Shown: positions 1 to 6,622 of the stretch, one piece after another
Position numbering within the stretch: the first letter of the stretch is position 1
Layout: each line of letters starts with the position of its first letter
DNA from: CAXBCP01 sp038120765
GTDB taxonomy: Bacteria > Pseudomonadota > Alphaproteobacteria > MPNO01 > UBA830
Assembly (NCBI GenBank): GCA_038120765.1
Contig: JAYOMI010000115.1
Location: 1 to 10,953, forward strand
Reading direction: 5' to 3'
Length of the DNA stretch: 10,953 bases
The notes under the pieces: model-generated
What the model was told of the DNA's origin: nothing
Seen by the model: the letters and a program-made list of their open reading frames with translations, nothing else
Databases searched by the model: none
Made by a program: the position numbers and the translations under genes

Positions 1-774
1 GGATGAACCAGTTCCTTCAGCTGCTCAGCCGTCAGAAGCTCCCTGATCTTCTTGTTATCCAGCGCGATCTGATTGATCTTGTCGAGACCGGCAACCGGCA
101 GGATGGTGGCGACTTCCAGAGGCGTGTCCTCGGTCGCGCTCTTTACGTCCTCGAAGTTAAGGTTCCAGCGCTTCGCGTATGTTTGAAGCCGTTTTTGGCT
201 GTTGTAGGTCATTTTGAGGGATTCATCGAATGCCGTCATCAGGCGCTTTGCGACGTCCCGGTTCTTGTTCAGCCAGTTCAAATTGGCTGCGATGACGCGG
301 ATCGTGATGCCGTTAAGCCCGGTTGCTTCCTTGCCGGTACCGATAATCCGGATTTTGCCCTCGCGCAGAAGGTCTTTGTTCAGCGGATAGACCGACCAGC
401 CGGTTTCCACCTGCCCGGACATAAGCNNNNNNNNNNNGGTCTGGGACGCCTCGGATATTGCTGCCGAGAATGCGGACGGGAGCACCTTTCGCATATGCCG
501 AAAGAACACCGAGCACGCCATTGCCCCAGACGACATCCTGACTGCCGGTAATCACCGCCTGCAGCGACGCCGCGCCGCCCGAGCCGTGGATCACGGAAAC
601 ATCAAGATTGTGCTTTTTGAAAATGCCTTCTTCAAGACCTGTATAGGGATGCTCGGTCTCGAACACGACCTTCGTGCTGTTGACCAGCCTTACCTTGTCC
701 TGAGCGAATGACGGCGCCGACAGAACGGCGATGCCCGCTGCCGCGATTGCGAATGTTTTCAGTGTCTTAGACAT
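1..774 (-). CDS. ABC transporter substrate-binding protein, SsuA/TauA-NMT1 type (split by N gap, 3' end beyond window)
   Basis: A periplasmic binding protein that hands its ligand to the importer. It starts at ATG 774 with GGGAGG five bases upstream. A Sec signal peptide is clear: KTLK, a hydrophobic core and a likely cut after SFA (residue 24). Lobe 1 follows, with the VIHGSGG and GVLGVLSAYAKG segments typical of the family. After residue 112 the N run intervenes. Beyond it the correct frame is shifted: codons starting at 425 read LMSGQVETGWSVY and continue for 141 residues without a stop to base 3. These match the hinge and C-terminal lobe of the same family. The as-given sequence therefore looks frameshifted only because of the gap. 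Roughly 60 codons of the middle seem to be missing. The ligand is unknown. Confidence 0.88.
427..437. other. Assembly gap (11 N) inside the substrate-binding protein gene
   Basis: Eleven undetermined bases separate two halves of one protein that lie in different frames. To restore the frame the true gap length must be 1 modulo 3, so 11 cannot be right. Comparison with family architecture suggests it hides on the order of 180 bases. Confidence 0.97.
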
Positions 775-843
775 AGTTTCCTCCCGTTTGGGTTTTTAAG
801 TTGATTAAGTCTACTCCAGTTTTCATTTCTAGGCTAATGGCTC

Positions 844-1650
844 TTAGGTAGCCGCGATCGATGCCTCCGCATCTGCCATCCCGCGCGAGGCTTCCTGACG
901 CAGAAGGGTCCAGAGTTTGCCGACATAGGTACCGAATTCCGCGGTCGCGATAACTTCGGATGTGCGCGGACGCGGCAGTTCGATCGGAATGATCTCCTTG
1001 ATGATCCCCGGCCGATAGGACATCACGACCACCCGATCCGACAGCTGAACCGCCTCGGTGATGTTATGCGTGATCAACAGCATCGTCTGGTTCAGGGCCG
1101 CCCAGATTTCGAGCATCTTGTCACCCAGCAGCATGCGGGTCTGTTCATCGAGCGCACCGAACGGCTCGTCCATGAGCATGATCCGCGGCTCATAGGCCAG
1201 CGTGCGGGCAACCGCCGTCCGCTGTTTCATGCCGCCGGAAAGCTGGGCCGGAAAATGATTTTCGAAACCTTCAAGACCGACCAGCTTGATGAACTTGCGG
1301 GCGGTTTCTTCCCGCTCAGCCTTGTCGATTCCCTCGATTTCGAGCGGGAAAGCGACATTGTCCAATGTCGAGCGCCACGGAAATGTCGATTCTTCCTGGA
1401 AGACCACGCCCACGTCCTTGTGCGCGCCATCCACTTCATGGCCATCGATCAGGACCTCGCCGTCGTGATCGCCGATCAGTCCGCCGATGATATTGAACAG
1501 TGTCGATTTTCCACAACCGGACGGGCCGATAATCGAGACGAACTCACCCTCGGCGATATCAAGATTGACCCCGTCCAGCGCCTTGACCGGATTGTCTCCA
1601 CCCGCGTTATAGGTTTTCGAGACGTTTCTGATCTCAAGAATATTGGCCAT
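844..1650 (-). CDS. ABC transporter ATP-binding protein, SsuB/TauB (nitrate/sulfonate/taurine) type
   Basis: A 268-residue ATPase that powers an importer at the inner membrane. All motifs are intact: Walker A GPSGCGKST (42-50), Q-loop Gln85, signature LSGGMKQ (137-143), Walker B LMDEP (Asp161, Glu162), D-loop ALD and H-loop His195. The FPW...DNV segment after the Q-loop is typical of the nitrate/sulfonate/taurine family. Start ATG 1650 follows the ThDP enzyme B stop by 15 bases and has only a moderate GAGGG site. A partner substrate-binding protein follows 69 bases after the stop. No permease gene is found in the window, so it should lie past base 1 or elsewhere. Family importers carry organosulfonates, nitrate, thiamine precursors or aromatic acids. 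Here the context suggests an organic acid. Confidence 0.95.
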   Translation of the reverse strand: MANILEIRNVSKTYNAGGDNPVKALDGVNLDIAEGEFVSIIGPSGCGKSTLFNIIGGLIGDHDGEVLIDGHEVDGAHKDVGVVFQEESTFPWRSTLDNVAFPLEIEGIDKAEREETARKFIKLVGLEGFENHFPAQLSGGMKQRTAVARTLAYEPRIMLMDEPFGALDEQTRMLLGDKMLEIWAALNQTMLLITHNITEAVQLSDRVVVMSYRPGIIKEIIPIELPRPRTSEVIATAEFGTYVGKLWTLLRQEASRGMADAEASIAAT

Positions 1651-1665
1651 TTCTGTGCCCTCGCC

Positions 1666-3480
1666 TCAGCTCGCCGTGCCGGTGGACGCTTCGCCGCTGG
1701 CACGCGTCACCATCGGTGCGGAATATCCCGGCTGTACGACGACATCGATCAGATAGGGCTCTCCCGCCGCCACCGCCGCCAGGCCTTTCTCGAATGCTGC
1801 GACCAGATCGCCGACCTTTTCGATCGGACCATCTGCCTGAAGTCCCTGCGAACGCGCATAGCCCGCAAGATCCAGCGCCGGCTCATCGATCCGCTGGCCG
1901 ATCCAGCGGTTCTCGACCGGTCGGTTGCGCTGCGTCGCCATGGCTTCCTGGTGAACCTCGTCGTTGAAGTTCGAACGGTTGTTGGAAATGATAAACAGGA
2001 CGGGGATCTTGTAATGGGCCGCCGTCCACAGAGCCGAGCCACCCTGCATGAAATCGCCGTCGCCGACGATGGCAACCGCCATACGATCGGTGTCCAGCAG
2101 CGCAAGCGCCGCGCCGATTGCACCGCCCGCCGTCGAGCCGAGCCCGCCGCCACCATCGTTGCCGAGGTAATCCAGCGGATGCTCGAAATCCCATGATTCC
2201 GATGCCCAGCCAAGCGGAACACGCGTCAAGGTGAGTTTATGTTCTCCGCGCGCTTCCTTGAGGGCATAGGCGATATCGCGCGGCGCGATCTTCGCATCCG
2301 GCGCCTTGTCTTCCTGAGGGGGCGGTTCGACCTTCGGCTTCGCGCCGCCGTCCCACATGGACTTACCGCCGAGTTTCGCTTCGAGCGCGACAAGCAGCTG
2401 CTTCACGAACACGTCCGGGTCGGCAAGAACCGGAATATCGGCCGGCGCCAGACCGAAATGATCGGCGCTCCAGCCGTTATGCACATATGAATCCACGGTG
2501 CAGTTGACGATCTTGCCCGGCACCCCGCCCCGCGGCGTAAGGGGTTTGAGAGACCCGGCGAGATCGATCCAGTCGAACGACACGATGACGTCCGCCTTCA
2601 TCATTTCTTCCTGACCGAGCGGGCTCACCCAATTGGACGGCGCGCCGATATGCAGGGCATGATTTGTGGGAAAGGACGCGCGGCTCTTGAGGTCGGTCAC
2701 AACGCCCGCGCCGGTCAGTTCCGCCAGCTTTATACGGTTCTCCCAGCCTTCCATGGTCGCCGACATGCGGCCGAACATCAGCACGGCATTCTTCGCGCCC
2801 GCAAGAAGCTCCACCGTCGCGGCGACAGCGTCTTCGGACGCGGGCGGCGGGTCGGCCATCTGAAAGCGCGAAACATCGGGGATCTTGACTTCGTTTTCCT
2901 TCAGCGGCGTTTCCTGGAGTCCCGCATCGAAACATACGTAGACCGGCCCTTTCGGAGCCTGCTGCGCCATGATGTTCGCCCGCAGCATGGTCTCTACAAT
3001 CGCTTCGGCAGACCTGGGTTCGTCGTCGTATTTCACGTAGTTGCGGAGCAACGCACCCTGATCCTTGGCCGTGTGGATCCAGTCGATCCACGGGCGCCGC
3101 AGCGGCGCATCGACCGGACCGGTCGCCCCCATCACGAAGATCGGCGCACGATCGCACCAGGCATTGAAGATGCCCATCAGCCCATGCATGAGGCCGACAT
3201 TCGAATGGACGATTGCCCCCATCATTTCGTCGGCGACTTTCGAATAGCCGTGCGCAATGGAGATCGCATGATCTTCGTGCAGGCAGAGCAGCATCTGCGG
3301 TTCTTCATTACCCAGATAGTTCACGATCGAATCGTGAAAACCGCGATAGCTGGCACCGGGATTCAGCGACACGTATTTAATGCCGAGCTTCCGCAGCATC
3401 TCGGCGGATACATCGCTGACCCATTCCATGGGTTTATTGTCGCCCGGCACTGGACGGTCGAATTTGCCGATCTGGTTCAT
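1666..3480 (-). CDS. ThDP-dependent enzyme B (benzoylformate decarboxylase-like)
   Basis: A 604-residue three-domain ThDP enzyme starting at ATG 3480. An in-frame ATG at 3543 adds a hydrophobic leader but overlaps the upstream gene by 59 bases. AGGAG at ten bases supports 3480. The Pyr domain has LCLHED (Glu69 activates the cofactor) and VHSNVG, whose His92 aligns with benzoylformate decarboxylase His70. The PP domain has GDG (473-475) followed by SALWTAA and IISNN, very close to P. putida benzoylformate decarboxylase in this stretch. Residues about 369-400 are a Pro/Lys/Asp/Glu-rich linker before the PP domain, longer than usual. Ser26 is replaced by Ala43, and His281 has no match. The likely role is non-oxidative decarboxylation of the keto acid made by the adjacent dehydrogenase. 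The ABC ATPase begins 15 bases after its stop. Confidence 0.92.
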   Translation of the reverse strand: MNQIGKFDRPVPGDNKPMEWVSDVSAEMLRKLGIKYVSLNPGASYRGFHDSIVNYLGNEEPQMLLCLHEDHAISIAHGYSKVADEMMGAIVHSNVGLMHGLMGIFNAWCDRAPIFVMGATGPVDAPLRRPWIDWIHTAKDQGALLRNYVKYDDEPRSAEAIVETMLRANIMAQQAPKGPVYVCFDAGLQETPLKENEVKIPDVSRFQMADPPPASEDAVAATVELLAGAKNAVLMFGRMSATMEGWENRIKLAELTGAGVVTDLKSRASFPTNHALHIGAPSNWVSPLGQEEMMKADVIVSFDWIDLAGSLKPLTPRGGVPGKIVNCTVDSYVHNGWSADHFGLAPADIPVLADPDVFVKQLLVALEAKLGGKSMWDGGAKPKVEPPPQEDKAPDAKIAPRDIAYALKEARGEHKLTLTRVPLGWASESWDFEHPLDYLGNDGGGGLGSTAGGAIGAALALLDTDRMAVAIVGDGDFMQGGSALWTAAHYKIPVLFIISNNRSNFNDEVHQEAMATQRNRPVENRWIGQRIDEPALDLAGYARSQGLQADGPIEKVGDLVAAFEKGLAAVAAGEPYLIDVVVQPGYSAPMVTRASGEASTGTAS

Positions 3481-3484
3481 GCTG

Positions 3485-4564
3485 TCAGTACTCCTGCAAA
3501 GGCAGATTAAGAAAAGGAAACGCGCTAAGAACACCCGGCGCAACGACGGGCTGCGCGGGTTCTAGAAAATCTTCGGAGAGTTTGTCGAGGCTGTCCAGCC
3601 CGAGCAACCCCATTACGGTATTCATCTCGATCTCGAGCAATTCCAGCACCCGGCAGACGCCGGCCTGTCCGTCTGCGGCGAGCCCGAGGCCCTGTATCTT
3701 GCCGATCGCCACCGCGTCGGCACCGCGCGCGATCGCCTTGACAATATCGGTGCCGCGACAGAATCCGCCATCGACCACGATTTCAGCGCGGCCGTCTACC
3801 GCTGTGACGATTTCGGGCAGCATATCGATGGTACCGCGGCCATGGTCGAGCTGCCGGCCGCCATGGTTCGACACATAGACGACCTCTACCCCGTGCTTGA
3901 CGCACAGCGCTGCGTCCTGGGCCGTCGCGATCCCTTTAACGATCAGCGGGATATCCCAGGTGTCCTTGAACCATTTTACGAGATCCCAGTTGAGTGCCGC
4001 CTGGAACTCCCAGCCCTCGTTGTTCCGCGCGCGCCCGCTCGGCTTGTAGCGCTTGATGATATCCCGTTCGCGCCGTGAATAGAGGGCCACATCGACGGTC
4101 AGACAAAAATGAATGTAACCGAGGTCGATCGCCTTGTTGACGATATCCGCGATCCTGTCCCGGTCGCCGCGCACATAGAGCTGAAAGACCTTGTCGTGTT
4201 TTGTTTCGGCGGCGATTTCCTCGATTCCGGGTCGCGTAACCGAACTCAGATAACTGACGACACCGAATTCCTCGGCCGCCTTTGCAACCGCCATCGCCCC
4301 GCCGGGATCCAGTGCATCCAGAGACCCCATGGGCGCGAGTATGATGGGCAAACGGCTTTTGCTGCCGTGAACGGTCGATGTCAGGTTTATCTCGCGGACG
4401 TCGTTCAATACGCGCGGACGGAAGGCGAGGCTGTCCAGCGCCATACGATTGCGGAGCAGTGCGGTTTCGGTATCTGCACCACCCGTCAGGTAGTCCCAGG
4501 CACCGGGCGAGAGGTTCCGGTGTGCCGCTCTTATGATCTCGTGCAACGTGGCGAATTCGCTCAC
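3485..4564 (-). CDS. FMN-dependent alpha-hydroxy-acid oxidase/dehydrogenase
   Basis: A 359-residue TIM-barrel flavoenzyme of the glycolate oxidase/L-lactate/(S)-mandelate dehydrogenase family, which oxidises 2-hydroxy acids to 2-keto acids. Recognisable pieces are DYLTGGA (Tyr25), APMG (77-80), QLYV (Tyr130), LTVD (156-ish), SRRERD, VKG (Lys210), SNHGGRQ (catalytic His234, Arg237) and the phosphate-binding DGG...AIGK strand. The start is GTG 4564, preceded by AGGAGG at nine bases (4574-4579). An ATG further upstream meets a stop at once. GFCRG replaces the usual GVRRG near the FMN phosphate, a small oddity. There is no long membrane-binding insert, so it looks soluble. Its stop is four bases before the next ThDP enzyme, implying translational coupling. 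By analogy with MdlB-MdlC it would feed a keto acid to that enzyme. The substrate is not readable. Confidence 0.95.
   Translation of the reverse strand: MSEFATLHEIIRAAHRNLSPGAWDYLTGGADTETALLRNRMALDSLAFRPRVLNDVREINLTSTVHGSKSRLPIILAPMGSLDALDPGGAMAVAKAAEEFGVVSYLSSVTRPGIEEIAAETKHDKVFQLYVRGDRDRIADIVNKAIDLGYIHFCLTVDVALYSRRERDIIKRYKPSGRARNNEGWEFQAALNWDLVKWFKDTWDIPLIVKGIATAQDAALCVKHGVEVVYVSNHGGRQLDHGRGTIDMLPEIVTAVDGRAEIVVDGGFCRGTDIVKAIARGADAVAIGKIQGLGLAADGQAGVCRVLELLEIEMNTVMGLLGLDSLDKLSEDFLEPAQPVVAPGVLSAFPFLNLPLQEY
3491..3495 (-). promoter_or_regulatory. Ribosome binding site that fixes the start of ThDP enzyme B
   Basis: AGGAG lies ten bases before ATG 3480, inside the last codons of the hydroxy-acid dehydrogenase. 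This fits coupled translation and argues against the longer start at 3543. Confidence 0.65.
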
Positions 4565-4766
4565 GTTATCAACCCTCCTGCATGATCCCGGTATTTTTTC
4601 CGGTTTGGCTGCTAAAGCAGTCCCTTTCTTAGATTCCTAACGAAAATCATGAGACAACGCAAACGGCCCGCCTCCGATTTATCGGCTACCGATAGCGCCA
4701 ACGAAACAATCCCGATCGCCTGCCCGGCGATACCGAAGGGACGCCGACAGTCTTTTACATAGATCC
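4565..4766 (-). other. 202-base spacer with two hairpins and a weak promoter candidate
   Basis: No gene is visible here. Two perfect stems lie after the ThDP enzyme A stop: ATCGCC/GGCGAT (4715-4720/4726-4731, five-base loop) and TATCGG/CCGATA (4680-4685/4689-4694, three-base loop). Neither has a clear U run in the minus-strand transcript, so any terminator role would be weak or Rho-assisted. A smaller CTGC-TAAA-GCAG stem and a CCGG pair flanking an A run lie nearer the next gene. The last bases hold a strong Shine-Dalgarno site. Confidence 0.5.
4628..4657 (-). promoter_or_regulatory. Weak sigma70-like promoter candidate before the hydroxy-acid dehydrogenase
   Basis: TTGTCT (4657-4652) and TCTAAG (4633-4628) are 18 bases apart, each matching four of six consensus bases. 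Transcription from it would give a leader of about 60 bases before GTG 4564. The match is modest and may be chance. Confidence 0.25.
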
Positions 4767-6485
4767 TCAGGCAGGACCGCAGACAACATTGACGAGGGCC
4801 TGGCGTTTCTCACTGGTGACGACTTCAAGCGCCTTGTCCAGCGTCGGCATCAGGTCCTTGGATTCCGTCACGCGAAACCCTGCCCCGCCCGAAACCTCGA
4901 CGGCTTTCTCGTAATGCTGTTCGACCGTGAAATGGGTCAACGGCTGACGATTGGCCCTGGCAGCGTAGCCATCGGGCTCCAGCCCCGTGGTCGAACGATG
5001 CACCGCCTGCCAATGCTGATTATTGAAGACCACCCACAGGATTGGCAGATTCTGTTCGGCTGCGACGTAGTGGCAGGACACAGGCACGTTGAACATGTAT
5101 GCGCCGTCGCCTTCCGTGCCGATGACCAGTTTGTCCGGCGCGGCAAGCTGGGCGCCGAGGGCGACCCCCATACCGTGTCCAAGGCCGGAGGCGGCACCCG
5201 CGTTCAGCAGCGTGCCGGGCCGGTCGATATCGACATACTGCCCCATCAGCGGCGATTCCTTGACCATGATGGTGTCCGGATCGCGCAGGTTATTCAGGCA
5301 GTGAGAAATATAGGCGGGCGATATCGGAGACTGCGTTTTTTCGCGCTCCAGCTTCGAACGCCAGCCCTCTTCCAGTTCTTCATGTGCCGCCGTGATCCTG
5401 TCGCGCCGGATCGCGATCTTCTCCTTCGCGCCATGTGCGTGCTCTGCCATGACCGGCAGCAGACAGCGGAAGCCGATATCCGCCGGACAGGTCAGGGAAA
5501 TATCCGCCGGGAAACCGCGCACAGGCACCATCGTGTACATCGGGTCCGCCGCGATATGGATCACCTTGCAGTCATCCGGCGGCGTCACCTGCGACGGCAG
5601 CCACGGCACGACCGTATCGAACACGACGATCACGTCGGCATCCTTGACATACGGATTCGGATTGTAGCCGGCATGCATCGGATGGCGTGGCGGCATGGCA
5701 ACGAAGCGGTTCCGGTATTCGACGACCGGTATGGCGTAGGTCTCCGCCAGTTCGACCAGGGGCGCCATTACGCCGGGGTTCCGTCCGCCCCAGTTCGTGA
5801 TCATCACGGGGCGTTCAGCGTTTGCCAGGAGCGACGCCACCTCGTCGAGCGTATTCGGGTCCGGATAAGGCGGCGATGCCGGCAGAATACGGTTCGGCGA
5901 GTCGAACGAGAATTCGTCCATCTGCAGCGCCAGCACTTCGCGCGGCAGCGACAGGTATACCGGTCCCCGCGGCTCGCTCATGGAAATGGAGAGCGCGCGG
6001 TCAATGATATCGGCGACCTGCTCGCCATTGCGCAACTCGTAGTCCCACTTGGCGACCTCGCGGGTCATCCCCGCCTGGTCGTACATTTCCTGCGTCCAGT
6101 GAATATCGAGGCTGCGATGGCCTTTGAGCGTGTGTTCGTTGGTGGGCGTGCGGCCTGCCGTAAACAGCATGGGCACATACCCGCGCGCCGCATTCAGAAA
6201 CCCGTTCATCCCGTTCGCGGTGCCGACATTGACATGCATCATCGTCATCTGCGGACGGCCGGAAACGAGGTAATGCCCGATCGCCATGTGCTGGGCCGTA
6301 TTTTCATGCGGGCAGGTGATGGGCTCCGGGATGGGCGTGCCAAGCGCCTGCGCCTTTGCCAGCGCCTCGATCAGAGGTGCGAAATCTGTACCGGCATTGG
6401 CGAACAGATAGTCGATACCCCGGTCCGCGAGGACGGCAAGATAGGCATCGGCAACGGTGCAGTTCTTCAGCGTCTTCTTCGGCAT
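4767..6485 (-). CDS. ThDP-dependent enzyme A (benzoylformate decarboxylase/acetolactate synthase superfamily)
   Basis: A 572-residue, three-domain thiamine-diphosphate enzyme. The N-terminal Pyr domain has the cofactor-activating glutamate in CPHEN (Glu61). The middle Rossmann-like domain spans roughly residues 190-340. The C-terminal PP domain has the GDG...NN metal-diphosphate motif (459-461, 488-489). MMHVNVGTAN places His84 at the position of Pseudomonas putida benzoylformate decarboxylase His70, where acetolactate synthases lack a histidine. Thr33 stands at its Ser26. His281 has no equivalent, so the substrate probably differs. The likely role is decarboxylation of a 2-keto acid, or a carboligation. 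There is no FAD-synthase partner or regulatory subunit nearby, which argues against biosynthetic acetolactate synthase. The start ATG 6485 has only a distant AAGGGG site. It sits between the ubiD block and the hydroxy-acid dehydrogenase operon. Confidence 0.9.
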   Translation of the reverse strand: MPKKTLKNCTVADAYLAVLADRGIDYLFANAGTDFAPLIEALAKAQALGTPIPEPITCPHENTAQHMAIGHYLVSGRPQMTMMHVNVGTANGMNGFLNAARGYVPMLFTAGRTPTNEHTLKGHRSLDIHWTQEMYDQAGMTREVAKWDYELRNGEQVADIIDRALSISMSEPRGPVYLSLPREVLALQMDEFSFDSPNRILPASPPYPDPNTLDEVASLLANAERPVMITNWGGRNPGVMAPLVELAETYAIPVVEYRNRFVAMPPRHPMHAGYNPNPYVKDADVIVVFDTVVPWLPSQVTPPDDCKVIHIAADPMYTMVPVRGFPADISLTCPADIGFRCLLPVMAEHAHGAKEKIAIRRDRITAAHEELEEGWRSKLEREKTQSPISPAYISHCLNNLRDPDTIMVKESPLMGQYVDIDRPGTLLNAGAASGLGHGMGVALGAQLAAPDKLVIGTEGDGAYMFNVPVSCHYVAAEQNLPILWVVFNNQHWQAVHRSTTGLEPDGYAARANRQPLTHFTVEQHYEKAVEVSGGAGFRVTESKDLMPTLDKALEVVTSEKRQALVNVVCGPA

Positions 6486-6532
6486 CTCGGCGTTTTCCCC
6501 TTTGATATCACCGCGGTTTTCGATGGCCGTGG

Positions 6533-6551
6533 ATTATATCAAACGAGTTTG
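6533..6551 (-). promoter_or_regulatory. Extended -10 promoter with overlapping inverted repeat, upstream of ThDP enzyme A
   Basis: On the minus strand a perfect TATAAT (6538-6533) is preceded by TG plus one base, the extended -10 form that tolerates a poor -35. No good -35 box is visible at 15-18 bases. CAAAC-2-GTTTG (6551-6540) is an inverted repeat one base upstream of the -10, where a regulator could bind. Transcription would start near 6526, about 40 bases before ATG 6485. This would let the ThDP gene be expressed apart from the ubiD block. Confidence 0.5.
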
Positions 6552-6574
6552 GCAGACGCCGACGTCTACGCCAA

Positions 6575-6596
6575 TCGCCTGAGGCGACGTTTTTTT
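6575..6596 (+). terminator. Terminator-like hairpin plus T run reading on the plus strand
   Basis: TCGCC (6575-6579), a TGA loop and GGCGA (6583-6587) form a five-pair stem. CG and seven T (6590-6596) follow. The polarity is that of an intrinsic terminator for plus-strand transcription, opposite to every gene here. It may stop antisense transcription or be chance. The stem is short, so confidence is low. Confidence 0.3.
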
Positions 6597-6600
6597 AGCA

Positions 6601-6622
6601 GCCGGCGAGTCAAAGAGCCGGC
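6601..6622 (-). other. GCCGGC inverted repeat directly after the UbiD paralogue 1 stop
   Basis: GCCGGC at 6601-6606 and 6617-6622 can form a six-pair stem with a ten-base loop starting one base past the TAG. In the minus-strand transcript it is followed by an A run, not a U run, so it is not a standard intrinsic terminator. It could protect the 3' end of the ubiD block mRNA. Confidence 0.4.

Noticed and set aside
313..426. Tail of the binding protein as read straight through the N run (ending at 313)
   Set aside because: The frame after the gap is wrong; the neighbouring frame gives a continuous match to the family.
1066..2196. Long plus-strand open frames opposite the ABC ATPase and ThDP enzyme B, and similar ones opposite the UbiD genes (6782-8053, 8132-9202)
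   Set aside because: The minus-strand frames carry full catalytic motifs. The plus frames show low-complexity basic protein with no recognisable domain and cross gene borders.
3481..3543. 21-residue hydrophobic leader on ThDP enzyme B, resembling a signal peptide
   Set aside because: It overlaps the upstream gene by 59 bases, and a good ribosome site supports the start at 3480. Cytoplasmic ThDP enzymes do not need it.
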